64,000 nucleotides of DNA from Deltaproteobacteria bacterium (GCA_016178705.1 JACOST010000003.1:1-64000); one strand, 5' to 3'. Shown: positions 45,082 through 55,123, numbered from the stretch's first letter. Numbers and translations are program-made. The notes: generated by a model not told the origin, from the letters alone.

Positions 45082-48000
45082 ATGCGCTGCGCCAGTTGCG
45101 GAACCGAGTTGCTGCCGGGCAAACAGTTTTGCCACGTGTGCGGAACGCGAGCGGTGCAGGCGTGCCCGAACTGCGGCGTCACCGTCAGCCCCGGCATGCG
45201 TTTCTGCGCCGACTGCGGTTTTCAACTCATACCGGACGCGCCGGCGACGGCGCCTCCGGCCAACGCACCGGCGCTAGCGGCAGGCAACGGCGATCGCCTG
45301 GAACGCCTCTCACGCCACATTCCCAACGAACTGGCGCAGAAGATCCTCGCCAGCAAGGGCTCGATTGCCGGCGAGCGCAAACTCGTCACCGTGCTCTTCT
45401 GCGATCTGGTGGGCTCCACGGCGATCGCCGAACGGCTCGATCCGGAGGAGTATCACGAGCTGCTGGAGCGCTATCTCGAACTCGCCTTCGCCGAAATCTA
45501 TCGCTTCGACGGCATCGTCAACCAGCTCGCGGGCGACGGCATGATGGCGTTGTTCGGCGCGCCCGTGGCCCACGAAGACGCCCCGCATCGCGCCATCCGC
45601 GCCGCACTCGCCATCCGCGACGCGCTCACGCGGTTCAACGAGCAGGGTCAGATGGCGGCGCGCTTGGCCGGCCGCGCGCTGCGCGCCCGCGTCGGCATCC
45701 ACACCGGCCCGGTCGTCGTCGGCACCGTCGGCAACGACTTCAAAATGGATTACTCCGCGATCGGCGACACCACCAATCTCGCCGCCCGCCTGCAAGCGCT
45801 CGCGCAACCCGGCACCGTGCTGATCAGCGAAGCGACGCACCGCCTGGTGCGCGGCTTCTTCGAAGTGCAGCCGGCAGGCACTTTCGAAGTGAAGGGCAAG
45901 AGTCAACCGGTGGCGGTGTACGAGGTCCAGCGCTTGAGCGGCGTGACCTCTCCGATGGCGATCGCGCAGGCCCGCGGCATGACGCCGTTTGTCGGGCGCG
46001 GCGAAGAGCTGGCGCAACTCATCGCGTGCTACGAGCGGCTCAGCGGCAGTCTCGCGCAGGTGGTCGCGATTGTCGGCGAGGCCGGCAGCGGCAAATCGCG
46101 CTTGGTGTACGAGTTCAAGCAGCAACTCGGCGGCGAGGACGTGGTGTTCTTCGAATCGCGCTGCTCTTCGCTCACGCAAACGCAGCCGCACTCACCCTGG
46201 GTGCACATGCTGCGACAATATTTCGGACTGACCGCGGGCGAGTCACCCGAGTGCGCATGCGACAAGATCCAGAGCAAGCTGGCGCCTCTCGATCTGCCGC
46301 CGGCCGTGTACACCAACTTGTGCCATCTGCTGTCGCTCCATGGCGATGCGGCGCCTGAGGAATCGGAGGACGAGATCCGGCGCCACGTCTTTGAAGCCGT
46401 TGCCCACTTCATGGGGGCTGTCAGCAAAAGCGCGCCGGTCGTTATCGTGATCGAGGATCTGCACTGGATCGACGATGCCTCGCGCGAGATGCTGGAGCTG
46501 GCCGTGACGCAGATCCGCAGCGTGCGGGTCATGCTGCTGGTGAGCCACCGCCCCGACTTCCAACCCTCGTGGCGACCGCAGGCGGCCTTCACGCTGCTCA
46601 ACTTGCGGCCGCTGACGGATCACACGACCGCGGAGATCATCCGTGCGGTCGCCGGCGGCGCGCTGCCGCCGGAGTTGGAGCACACGATTCAACTCCGTGC
46701 CGAAGGCAACCCGTTTTTCGCCGAGGAACTCACCCGCGCGCTGGTCGAGGAAGGCTACGTGGTCCGCACCAACGGGCACGTGCGTTTGACGCGGCCGGCG
46801 GAACAGATCCGCATTCCCGGTTCAGTGGAGGAAGTGCTCGGCGCCCGCGTCGACCGCCTCGGCCCGCACGCCAAGCGCGTGATTCAAGTCGCGGCGGTGC
46901 TCGGCCGGCAATTTCGCCGCGAACAAGTCGAGCAATTGCTGAGCGACGAAGGGATCGACATCGCCAGCCAACTCGAAGAACTCGAGCGACGGGGCGTGAT
47001 TCATCGCAAGAGCGTGCATTCCGCGGACGAGTATCGCTTCGGCGAGAGCCTGACGCAGGAGGTCGCGTACGAAGGGTTGCTCCTCCGCGAGCGGCGGCAG
47101 TTACACGATCGTATCGGTCGCATCCTGGAAGCCGAGCATGGCGGCTCACCCAGTGAGCACGCCGCTCTGCTCGCGCATCACTTCAGCCGCAGCGACAGCC
47201 ACGAGAAGGCGGTCGACGCGCTCATCCGCGCCGGCCGTCACGCCGAGCAGGTGCCATCGTATCGCAGTGCCGTCGAGTTGTATCGCCGTGCGTGGGATCT
47301 GGCGAACGCGGCGTTGGTGGAGACGACCGAGCCGGCGACGCAGACGCGATTGCGCCGCGCCGCCATCAATGCCGCGGTCGCGTTCTGCCGCATGACGGTG
47401 ATCTATAGCGGGACCGAAACCGCCGACAGCGAGCAGGTGGCGGTTCATGCGCAGGAACTCGCCGAGTCCACCGGCGACCCCCAGGATATGGCTTCGCTCT
47501 ACACCTATCACGGCATGATCATTCTCGGCGGCGCGCGCGAACGCTTCGGTGAAGGCTTGGCGCTGGTCGAGCGCGGCGCCGAGGTCGCGGCGCGCGCCGG
47601 CTTGACCGCCGCCACGATGAACATCACCCGCGCAGTGGCGTGGGGTTACATGGTCGACGGTCAATTCGCCCGGTCTCTGGGGTCGTTCGAACAACTCCTC
47701 GCCGGCCTCGAACAATCGGGCGATGCCGCCAAGCTCTCGGACATCTATCTGGGCTCGCTATCGATGCGCACGGCAATTCATCTTTATGGCGATGATCTCG
47801 CCGCCTCCCAAACCGCCGCAACCCGGACCTACGAGTTGGCGGTGCGGGCCTCGAATCGCACCATCCAGAGCATGAACGCTGGCCACCTGGCACTCGTCCA
47901 TCTCGTCCGCGCCGAGTATGCCGACGCCAAGCGCTGGGCCGATCGCTCGCTCGAAATCGCCGAAGCCATCGGCAACCTCGCCGCGGTGCGCACCGGTGCC

Positions 48001-48513
48001 ATCACGGCCCTGGCGTCGCGCATCGAGCTGGGCGAACCCGTGGCGGTCTCGCGCTATCTCGACCAGATTGAGCAGCGCTTCACCGCGCTCGGTGACTTGG
48101 CACTTAAGATCCACGTCGCGATCGATGCTTATCTGATGGTTGGTGAACTCAAACGCGCGCGACGCCTCGCCGAGCAGGCCTTTGCGCACGCCGGCGGGCG
48201 CCTCCGCGAGGCAATCAGCGCGACCGCGCTCGGCGACGTCATGCGGCGACTCGGGCCGGAACACTGGGACGAGTCTCAACAGTGGTACGATCGCGCCGTG
48301 ACCACAGCGCGCGCCATCGGATCACAGTCAACGCTGGCGATCGCGACCCTCGGTGCGGCCGAGTTGGCCGCCGCGCGCGGCGACCACGCGCTGGCCGTGG
48401 CGCACGCCGACATGGCGCGGACGCTGCTGCGCGACCTCGGCGCGGCGCGTTACGAGGCGCGAGCGGAACGCCTCCTCGCGACGCTGCACGCCGGCGCCAC
48501 CGCCACCGCATAG
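45082..48513 (+). CDS. Zinc-ribbon adenylate/guanylate cyclase with AAA ATPase and TPR
   Basis: An 1143-aa signalling protein. Residues 1-50 form a double zinc ribbon (CASCG, CHVCG, CPNCG, CADCG). Residues about 95-285 are a class III nucleotide cyclase: KLVTVLFCDLVGSTAIAERL with a metal Asp, LAGDGMMALFGAP, and RVGIHTGPVVVGTVGNDFKM. A STAND-type AAA domain follows: Walker A VGEAGSGKSRLV near 331, Walker B VIVIEDLHWIDD near 454. TPR-like helices fill 620-1143. The predicted role is cAMP or cGMP synthesis coupled to an ATPase and protein-sensing repeats. Cytoplasmic. Its end converges 3 bp from the exosortase-associated gene. Confidence 0.9.
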   Translation: MRCASCGTELLPGKQFCHVCGTRAVQACPNCGVTVSPGMRFCADCGFQLIPDAPATAPPANAPALAAGNGDRLERLSRHIPNELAQKILASKGSIAGERKLVTVLFCDLVGSTAIAERLDPEEYHELLERYLELAFAEIYRFDGIVNQLAGDGMMALFGAPVAHEDAPHRAIRAALAIRDALTRFNEQGQMAARLAGRALRARVGIHTGPVVVGTVGNDFKMDYSAIGDTTNLAARLQALAQPGTVLISEATHRLVRGFFEVQPAGTFEVKGKSQPVAVYEVQRLSGVTSPMAIAQARGMTPFVGRGEELAQLIACYERLSGSLAQVVAIVGEAGSGKSRLVYEFKQQLGGEDVVFFESRCSSLTQTQPHSPWVHMLRQYFGLTAGESPECACDKIQSKLAPLDLPPAVYTNLCHLLSLHGDAAPEESEDEIRRHVFEAVAHFMGAVSKSAPVVIVIEDLHWIDDASREMLELAVTQIRSVRVMLLVSHRPDFQPSWRPQAAFTLLNLRPLTDHTTAEIIRAVAGGALPPELEHTIQLRAEGNPFFAEELTRALVEEGYVVRTNGHVRLTRPAEQIRIPGSVEEVLGARVDRLGPHAKRVIQVAAVLGRQFRREQVEQLLSDEGIDIASQLEELERRGVIHRKSVHSADEYRFGESLTQEVAYEGLLLRERRQLHDRIGRILEAEHGGSPSEHAALLAHHFSRSDSHEKAVDALIRAGRHAEQVPSYRSAVELYRRAWDLANAALVETTEPATQTRLRRAAINAAVAFCRMTVIYSGTETADSEQVAVHAQELAESTGDPQDMASLYTYHGMIILGGARERFGEGLALVERGAEVAARAGLTAATMNITRAVAWGYMVDGQFARSLGSFEQLLAGLEQSGDAAKLSDIYLGSLSMRTAIHLYGDDLAASQTAATRTYELAVRASNRTIQSMNAGHLALVHLVRAEYADAKRWADRSLEIAEAIGNLAAVRTGAITALASRIELGEPVAVSRYLDQIEQRFTALGDLALKIHVAIDAYLMVGELKRARRLAEQAFAHAGGRLREAISATALGDVMRRLGPEHWDESQQWYDRAVTTARAIGSQSTLAIATLGAAELAAARGDHALAVAHADMARTLLRDLGAARYEARAERLLATLHAGATATA

Positions 48514-48516
48514 CGG

Positions 48517-49056
48517 CTACTTCTTCTTCGCCTTCTGTCGCTTCGCCGGCTGCGGCGCGGGCGGCACCAGCTGCCACAACGCGCGCAGCTCCGGATAGGT
48601 CATGACAAACCACAAGCCCAGCGGCGCCACGACGAAGGCCACCAAGCCGGAGAACACCCCGAGCGTGTCTTTGAAAACATTGGGCTGATCCATGATGAAC
48701 GGATAGGTGAGCACCACGCCCACATCGATCAGGACGTACAACACGCTGCCCAGCGCGGCGGCAATCGCCGCGCGCTTGATACGGATGCCCGGCGTCGCCG
48801 CCACCAGCGCGAGGAACGGCACCATCCCCATCGACAACTGGGGTAACTGCACCAGCAGGTGCAGCTTACGAGTGCCGGAGTGAAAGATCGCATCGGTGGG
48901 TTTGATGTCGATCCACCACCCATTCACCAGCGGACTGATGGCGCGGGCGATCGTCAACACGGCGCTCCGAAACAGCGTCGCTACGTCAGCCGCCCACCAC
49001 AGGACGAGCAGGAGTGCGAAGCTCAGCAGAAAGATGCCGGCGAAGCGCCACTTCAT
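48517..49056 (-). CDS. Exosortase H-associated membrane protein
   Basis: A 179-aa integral membrane protein with about four transmembrane helices (FAGIFLLSFALLLVLWWAAD, MGMVPFLALVAATPG, AALGSVLYVLIDVGVVLTYP, FSGLVAFVVAPLGLWFVMTY) and a basic tail (KRQKAKKK). It matches the protein found next to XrtH in exosortase H loci. The ATG overlaps the xrtH stop as ATGA (49053-49056), so translation is coupled and the two are likely partners. The longer open frame to 49122 lies inside xrtH and is rejected. Its biochemical role in sorting is not known. Confidence 0.85.
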   Translation of the reverse strand: MKWRFAGIFLLSFALLLVLWWAADVATLFRSAVLTIARAISPLVNGWWIDIKPTDAIFHSGTRKLHLLVQLPQLSMGMVPFLALVAATPGIRIKRAAIAAALGSVLYVLIDVGVVLTYPFIMDQPNVFKDTLGVFSGLVAFVVAPLGLWFVMTYPELRALWQLVPPAPQPAKRQKAKKK

Positions 49057-49532
49057 CGACGCGACCACTCCACCCAGCTCATGGCGTACAACGTCACCAG
49101 CATCAGAAACGCGCCCTGCCACACGTACTCGTGAAAGTACGGGAACAACTGCGGCTTGAACTCGACCACGCGCACCAGCGTCGCAATACGAAACATGTTG
49201 ACGAACGTGAGGAGCACGACGCCCACCACCATCCCGATAGCCTTGGCGCTAAGCTTGGCCGGATAGGCGGCGATGAAACTCGCGAGGACGAACAACACGA
49301 ACACGCCGGTACACTCGTGGTTGATGTCGAGGGTCATCCCCGCCACTGCGATGAGGTTGTCGTTCACGGTCGCCTCGCTGCCGACGAGTTGCGCCATCCA
49401 GGCGGCGGACACAGCAATGCCCTTCTCGAAGACGTGCAGATGATTCTGCAGCGAGGTGACCACGCTGAGCACACTGAACCCGATGAGGAAGGTAAAGAAG
49501 AGCACACTGAAGCGAACGATCGGCGATTTCAT
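49053..49532 (-). CDS. xrtH: Exosortase H (IPTLxxWG-CTERM-specific)
   Basis: A 159-aa membrane transpeptidase. Catalytic Cys74 is in NHECTGVFVLFVLASF, Arg115 in VNMFRIATLV, and His134 in PYFHEYVWQG: the Cys/Arg/His triad of exosortases. The short length and neighbour (XrtH-associated protein) mark it as exosortase H, whose known signal is IPTLxxWG. Several transmembrane spans. ATG 49532 is preferred; an in-frame ATG at 49544 also exists. It lies 56 bp downstream of an L,D-transpeptidase on the same strand, making a three-gene set with peptidoglycan crosslinking. Expected substrates in this window end PTL(S/D)..G or PVLSPSG, at 3618, 5002, 8790 and 22375. Confidence 0.88.
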   Translation of the reverse strand: MKSPIVRFSVLFFTFLIGFSVLSVVTSLQNHLHVFEKGIAVSAAWMAQLVGSEATVNDNLIAVAGMTLDINHECTGVFVLFVLASFIAAYPAKLSAKAIGMVVGVVLLTFVNMFRIATLVRVVEFKPQLFPYFHEYVWQGAFLMLVTLYAMSWVEWSRR

Positions 49533-49588
49533 GCAGCGCACCATAGAGAGCGGCGCCGGTGGACTCAAGCGCCGAGCTTGGCGCCGGC

Positions 49589-50113
49589 TTACGGCTCGAT
49601 GTCGATCGGCGTGCCGTCGTCCACCGCGCGCCAAATTTCTTCTATCGCAGTGTCGGTCACAGCAATGCAGCCATTGGTCCAGTCGCGCCAGTGATAGAGG
49701 CGGCCGAGCCAACTCGATCCGTTACGGAAGCCGTGAATCATGATGTCGCCACCCGGCGACACGCCGGCAGCATCCGCCTGCTCAACGTCGGCAGCGTCGG
49801 GATACGAGACGTGCAGTGAGAGATGAAATCGGCTCTCCGGGTTACGCCAGTCGAGCACGTAGTGGCCTTCGGGCGTCCTGCCGTCGCCCTCGCGTTGTTT
49901 GTGGCCAGCCGGATCCCAGCCCAATGCAACCCGGTACGACTTCAGGACGACCTCGCCCTGCATCAGACGCAGCCAGCGCTCACGCTTGCGGACCACGACG
50001 CGGTCCGCCTTCACGCCCGACGGCAATGGCGAAGGCAACCACATCGTGTACGCCAGGCACAGCAGCAGGCCGGTCGTCAGCAACGTCAGCGCTCGAGACC
50101 TTGCCTCAACCAT
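49589..50113 (-). CDS. L,D-transpeptidase (YkuD family)
   Basis: A 174-aa protein with one N-terminal membrane anchor (ALTLLTTGLLLCLAYTMWLP) and a YkuD catalytic domain: VRKRERWLRLMQGEVVLKSY, GRTPEGHYVLDWRNPESRFH, IMIHGFRNGSSW, and the active site DWTNGCIAVTDTAIEEIW with catalytic Cys. It would form 3-3 crosslinks in peptidoglycan or attach proteins to it. First gene of the exosortase H cluster on the minus strand. ATG 50113 gives a clean signal anchor; the longer start is not needed. Confidence 0.88.
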   Translation of the reverse strand: MVEARSRALTLLTTGLLLCLAYTMWLPSPLPSGVKADRVVVRKRERWLRLMQGEVVLKSYRVALGWDPAGHKQREGDGRTPEGHYVLDWRNPESRFHLSLHVSYPDAADVEQADAAGVSPGGDIMIHGFRNGSSWLGRLYHWRDWTNGCIAVTDTAIEEIWRAVDDGTPIDIEP

Positions 50114-50291
50114 CGACTGTCGATTATCCGCATGGCGGCGATCACTCAACCGTGAAGCATAGTGGAAGCGCGACGGGCTTTGAGTCTACCTCCGGAGTCA
50201 GCGCTTGAAAGTAGAAGTAAGCCGTTCCGACGCCAGCCGGCTTCTCCGTCGCCTGCCCTATCTCTTATTTCAATGGCTGACCCCGGCGGCC

Positions 50292-50384
50292 CTAGGTGAG
50301 CGCGATCTCGGCACCGATGCTGCGGGCCGCGCCGGTGACGAGCGCGGACTTACCCGCGAGCCGTAGCGGAGTCGTGGTGCTCAT
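50292..50384 (-). pseudogene. Truncated SDR gene start, coupled to intact SDR
   Basis: An ATG overlapping the stop of the upstream SDR (ATGA) opens a 30-residue frame reading LRLAGKSALVTGAARSIGAE then IALT, the Rossmann start (TGAxRSIG) of a second short-chain dehydrogenase. AAGGAGAGC precedes it. A TAG at 50292-50294 ends it and no further SDR sequence follows in any frame. So a second SDR was co-transcribed here and has been cut off. Confidence 0.65.
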
Positions 50385-51256
50385 TTGCTCTCCTTGGGAA
50401 AGTGGGGACGCAGAGCGGCGGCAAAGAGGAGGTCGAGTATCCGGTCGGGCAGGATGCGCGCCACGCGGGTGAGCAGTGCGGCGTCGCGGCCGATGGTGTA
50501 GCGAGTGCGCGGCTTGCGCGCCGTCACTGCCTTGGCGATCACCTTGGCCGCGGCGTCAGCGGGCAGGCCCGACTTGGTGAACGACGCGGTCTGCGCGGCG
50601 ATGGCTTGCACCAGCCCGCCGTAGCGCTGGCTTTGCTCGGGCGTCATGGTCGACGCCAGCTCATGGGCGGTGGCGATTGCCCGGCCGGCCATTTCCGTAC
50701 GCACGGCGCCCGGTTCGACCACGACCACCTGGACGCCGAACGGGGCGATTTCGCGTCGCAAGGAGTCACTGACCGCTTCGAGCGCGAACTTCGTGCCTGC
50801 GTAAGGACCATAAGTGGCCATGGCGATCTTGCCGCCCACGGAGCTGATGTTGACCACGCGACCCTTGCTGCGGATCAGGGCCGGTAGGAGTGTCTGGGTA
50901 ACGGCGATGTGGCCGAAGAGGTTGACCTCGAACAGGCGTCGCCACTCGTCGATCGCGAAGGCCTCGACCGGTGCGTTGACCGCGATGGCGGCGTTGTTTA
51001 CCAGCGCCCGCACTGCCCGGCCCTGCGGGTCCCCGTGCACCCGAGTAGCTAGCGCCCGGATGTGGTCCGGGTTGGTGATGTCGATGATCAGCGGCTCTAT
51101 ACCCGGCCCCCGGATTGCGTCGGCGTCCCGGTCGCGCCGGACACCCGCGAGGACGTGGAACCCCCGCCGGGCCAGTTCGCGTGCCGTGGCCGCGCCGATG
51201 CCGGTAGACGCACCGGTTATTATGGCGATCTCTTGGATTTCAGGTGACCCTGTCAT
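50381..51256 (-). CDS. Short-chain dehydrogenase/reductase (SDR)
   Basis: A 291-aa classical SDR: cofactor loop TGASTGIGAATA, NNAAIAV, catalytic Ser in NISSVGGKIAM, and YAGTK (Tyr and Lys), followed by VEPGAVRTEM. An extended C-terminal helix region (AAAKVIAKAVTARKPRTRYT) matches the SDR5-like group of NAD(P)-dependent oxidoreductases. ATG 51256 follows AAAGGAG. A remnant gene end overlaps its start as ATGA, and a truncated SDR overlaps its stop as ATGA. Substrate unknown; perhaps a sterol, retinoid-like or fatty alcohol. Confidence 0.92.
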   Translation of the reverse strand: MTGSPEIQEIAIITGASTGIGAATARELARRGFHVLAGVRRDRDADAIRGPGIEPLIIDITNPDHIRALATRVHGDPQGRAVRALVNNAAIAVNAPVEAFAIDEWRRLFEVNLFGHIAVTQTLLPALIRSKGRVVNISSVGGKIAMATYGPYAGTKFALEAVSDSLRREIAPFGVQVVVVEPGAVRTEMAGRAIATAHELASTMTPEQSQRYGGLVQAIAAQTASFTKSGLPADAAAKVIAKAVTARKPRTRYTIGRDAALLTRVARILPDRILDLLFAAALRPHFPKESK

Positions 51257-51477
51257 GACCGCGCTCCTTTCTTCGACGAGCGAGGAGCGAAGCGCGCCGC
51301 GAGGAGCTGCGTTCGCTGCTCCATCAGTTCCATCGCGGGCTGATCCGCGAGCAACCCGTCCAGCGCGAGGAGGAAGACCTCGGCGCTCGCCTCGTCGCCC
51401 AGGATGGCGGCCACGCACTCCAGCGCGACCTTGCGGTGGAGCGCCTCGCCTAAAGGCGATGCGCAACGTTCGCGCCA
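51253..51477 (-). pseudogene. C-terminal remnant of a gene upstream of the SDR
   Basis: In the minus strand, 74 codons run open and end at the TGA that overlaps the SDR start. They read ALHRKVALECVAAILGDEAS then EVFLLALDGLLADQ and RTQLLAARFAPRSSKKGARS. The helical pattern would fit the effector end of a TetR-type regulator, common before SDR genes, but no start or DNA-binding part remains. It is overlapped to the left by tandem repeats at 51540-51614. Confidence 0.35.
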
Positions 51478-51539
51478 TCACCAAGACCCCTACTACGGCC
51501 GCCCGAACCGGTCCATCGCTGTTCCTACTTTCCAGGCTT

Positions 51540-51614
51540 GACCCTAGTTGTTCCGCTCATGACCCTAGTTGTTATTGACCCTAGTTGTTGCGCTCACTAG
51601 TTGTTCCGCTCAAC
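51540..51614. repeat. Short tandem repeats of GACCCTAGTTGTTCCGCTCA
   Basis: Four imperfect units: GACCCTAGTTGTTCCGCTCA (51540-51559), GACCCTAGTTGTTATT (51561-51576), GACCCTAGTTGTTGCGCTCA (51577-51596) and CTAGTTGTTCCGCTCAAC (51597-51614). They lie at the boundary between the gene remnant and the DMT transporter and may mark a recombination joint. Confidence 0.7.
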
Positions 51615-51674
51615 GTGAAACTTCGTGGAAACGCGGCGGTTGACTGCACCGCGGCACTCCGCCAGTCGTACGCG

Positions 51675-52550
51675 ATGGTCACCATCGCCGCCCCGCTGGA
51701 TCGTCGCGCCGTGTGGGTGCGTGGCGTCGGGGTGATCGTGCTGGCTTCATTTCTGTTCGGCGCGATGGCGGTGTGCGTGCGAGTTGCCACGCTTGGCATG
51801 CAGTCGTCTCAGGTTGCCTTCGTGCGCTTTGCCGGCTCGTTACTCGTGCTGCTCGTCGTCGGTCACGGGCGCGGGCTACGGCCGCGGCCGGGCAATCTCC
51901 GCCGCGTGCTGTTGCGCGGCGTGCTCGGCGCCGGCTCGATCGTCCTCTACTACCGTGGCATCGAAGGCGCGGGTGCCGGCTTTGCGACCCTGATTCACTG
52001 CACCTACCCGGTATCGACCGCACTGTTCGCAACCACGTTGATGGGCGAGCGCTTCCACGCCCGTCTTGGGGTGGGTTTGGCGCTCAATCTGCTCGGCGTG
52101 TTCATCGTGCTCGGGCCAAGCGCGCACGTGAGTCACGCCACCATGCTCGGCGGCCTCAGCGCGATGGGCGCGTCGGTCCTTGCTGGCGGCGCAGTGGCGA
52201 CCGCTCGGCAACTGCGCGCGAGCGAGGGCGCGTTCTTGATCACGACCTACTTCATGTTGGTCGGTATGGTCATCACGGCGCCGGCTCTACTGGCCGGCCT
52301 GCCGCCACCATCGCCGGCGCTGCTGCTCGCACTCGCCGGCGTGGTGCTGACCTCCGTCGGCGGGCAAGTGCTGCTGCACCAAGGCCTCGGCTTCACGCCG
52401 GCAATCCAAGGGAGCCTGGCGGCGGCCACCAGTGTGATCAGCGCAGCGGTGCTCAAAGCACTCTGGCTTGGCGACCGTCTCAGTCCGCACACACTGATCG
52501 GTGCGTGTTTGATGACTGCCGCCGTGAGTCTCGCCGTCAGCCGACGGTGA
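51675..52550 (+). CDS. DMT (EamA) family transporter
   Basis: A 291-aa ten-helix membrane protein with two EamA repeats: VIVLASFLFGAMAVCVRVAT, VLYYRGIEGAGAGFATLIHC, TLMGERFHARLGVGLALNLL and, in the second half, MVITAPALLAGLPPPSPALL, LLHQGLGFTPAIQGSLAAA, LWLGDRLSPHTLIGACLMTA. The family exports metabolites or amino acids in the drug/metabolite superfamily. ATG 51675 starts the first helix; a longer frame begins inside the tandem repeats. Substrate unknown. Confidence 0.9.
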   Translation: MVTIAAPLDRRAVWVRGVGVIVLASFLFGAMAVCVRVATLGMQSSQVAFVRFAGSLLVLLVVGHGRGLRPRPGNLRRVLLRGVLGAGSIVLYYRGIEGAGAGFATLIHCTYPVSTALFATTLMGERFHARLGVGLALNLLGVFIVLGPSAHVSHATMLGGLSAMGASVLAGGAVATARQLRASEGAFLITTYFMLVGMVITAPALLAGLPPPSPALLLALAGVVLTSVGGQVLLHQGLGFTPAIQGSLAAATSVISAAVLKALWLGDRLSPHTLIGACLMTAAVSLAVSRR

Positions 52551-52612
52551 TCCGCTGGGCGTCCCGATCTCGTATTTCGCAAACGTCCGTAAAATGCGAT
52601 CTTCTCCGAAGG

Positions 52613-52694
52613 GTAGGGGCGATGCATGTATCGCCTCCCGTCTTCTCCGCAGTGGGCACGCCCATTCGCGGGCGACGCATGCGTCGCCCCTACA
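52613..52694. repeat. Paired GTAGGGGCG palindromes, diverging
   Basis: Units GTAGGGGCGATGCATGTATC-GCC (52613-52635) and GGGCGACGCATGCGTCGCCC-CTACA (52670-52694) are inverted with GTAGGGG ends facing outward, the reverse of the pair at 20501-20580. They lie in the gap between the transporter and the sigma54 activator. Confidence 0.75.
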
Positions 52695-52777
52695 GGGAAC
52701 GGGACACAGACAAGGCTACTACGCTGGCGATTGCGCGGTTCGTACAGTATGGAACCAGCGATGCGATCGAAGCCCCG

Positions 52778-54325
<1,548 letters not shown>

Positions 54326-54420
54326 GCTGCAAACTTTCGTCAGCAGCTAACTAGACCTAGCAGCACTCCAGCCTCAGCGATTCAGCGCGTTCTCCGCAGT
54401 TGCCGCAAAGAATAGTTTGC

Positions 54421-54448
54421 GCGAGTGCAGCGCGGCGACTGCGCTCGC
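54421..54448. promoter_or_regulatory. Candidate activator-binding inverted repeat
   Basis: GCGAGTGCAG (54421-54430) and CTGCGCTCGC (54439-54448) form a 10-bp inverted repeat with one mismatch, about 35 bp upstream of the -24 element. It is a possible binding site for the Fis-type activator, though closer than usual. Confidence 0.4.
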
Positions 54449-54483
54449 ATCGTTTGCGACAGCGTCAGTCGCGCGCACCAGCT

Positions 54484-54498
54484 TGGCACCGTGCTTGC
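54484..54498 (+). promoter_or_regulatory. Sigma54 (-24/-12) promoter
   Basis: TGGCAC-CGTGC-TTGC matches the sigma54 consensus TGGCAC-N5-TTGC exactly, with GG (54485-54486) and GC (54497-54498) 12 nt apart. It sits 29 nt upstream of the small membrane-protein operon and 159 nt after a sigma54 activator gene. Confidence 0.82.
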
Positions 54499-54526
54499 GA
54501 TGCAACACAAGCAGGAGGTCACGACA

Positions 54527-54625
54527 ATGGTACTCGACATGACGGCTCACTTGGCTCCGATGATGTGGGGGATGATCGCGTTGATGCTGGTCGCGGGCGC
54601 GTCGTTACTCGCGTCGCACAACTAG
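54527..54625 (+). CDS. 32-aa membrane microprotein behind a sigma54 promoter
   Basis: A very short protein: MVLDMTAHLAPMMWG then a hydrophobic span MIALMLVAGASLLA and SHN. GCAGGAGG lies 8 nt before the ATG, the best signal for it being real. It contains one transmembrane helix and is Met-rich. It follows the -24/-12 promoter and precedes a second membrane gene with its own GAGGAGG. No family recognised. Possible roles are a stress-type membrane peptide or regulator of a larger complex. Confidence 0.65.
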   Translation: MVLDMTAHLAPMMWGMIALMLVAGASLLASHN

Positions 54626-54654
54626 CGCGGATCGATCCGCGAGGAGGTTTCACC

Positions 54655-54921
54655 ATGACAAGCTTACTATCCTTCGCTTCACTGCCTGCGTACGGCACGC
54701 TGACGGGTGTGATTGCCGGCGGACCCACGGTGGTCGCGGTACTCGCCTGGGGACTGCTCGCGGCGCTGGTCGGATCGGGGTTGGGACTGTTGCGCAGCGG
54801 AACGTCGCGCAACGCGGCCCCGGTCCGCCATGAGTCGGGCCAGCCCGACGCGTGCATCGACGCGGATGCCGTCGCTGCGATTCATTTCGAACTCGAACAG
54901 CCGCATCAGGAAGCCGCCTGA
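54655..54921 (+). CDS. 88-aa membrane protein in the sigma54-controlled operon
   Basis: A small protein with hydrophobic stretches (LTGVIAGGPTVVAVLAWGLL, AALVGSGLGLL) forming one or two spans, and an acidic/His soluble end (DACIDADAVAAIHFELEQPH). GAGGAGGTTTCACC precedes the ATG at 54655, 29 nt after the microprotein stop. The longer open frame from 54400 overlaps the promoter and is rejected. No family recognised. Its expression should follow that of the 32-aa gene. Confidence 0.65.
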   Translation: MTSLLSFASLPAYGTLTGVIAGGPTVVAVLAWGLLAALVGSGLGLLRSGTSRNAAPVRHESGQPDACIDADAVAAIHFELEQPHQEAA

Positions 54922-54958
54922 AGCGAACCAGCGTCCTGTCGCTGTCCTCCCCTCCCCG

Positions 54959-54982
54959 CCCGCCGGGCCCGCGCCCGGCGGG
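54959..54982 (+). terminator. GC-rich hairpin after the small operon
   Basis: CCCGCCGGGC (54959-54968) pairs with GCCCGGCGGG (54973-54982) around a 4-nt loop, 38 nt after the stop. No U tract, so termination may be weak or Rho-assisted. Confidence 0.45.
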
Positions 54983-55094
54983 GCTCTCGCATGATTCAAA
55001 ACCCAGCCCGCCGCAAACACTCCCGCACCGTCCCGCCGAGCTGAGCGAAACATCTCGCTGCAACTTCTCCATCCGTGCGTTGCCTCCCTCGTAC

Positions 55095-55123
55095 TTGACA
55101 CCCCAGTGACCCGCGACTATAGC
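55095..55123 (+). promoter_or_regulatory. Sigma70-type promoter, possibly leaderless
   Basis: TTGACA (55095-55100), a 17-bp spacer, and TATAGC (55118-55123) form a near-consensus promoter. The next ATG is at 55132, only 8 nt after the -10 box, so the transcript would begin almost at the start codon and no ribosome site is present. Confidence 0.6.
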
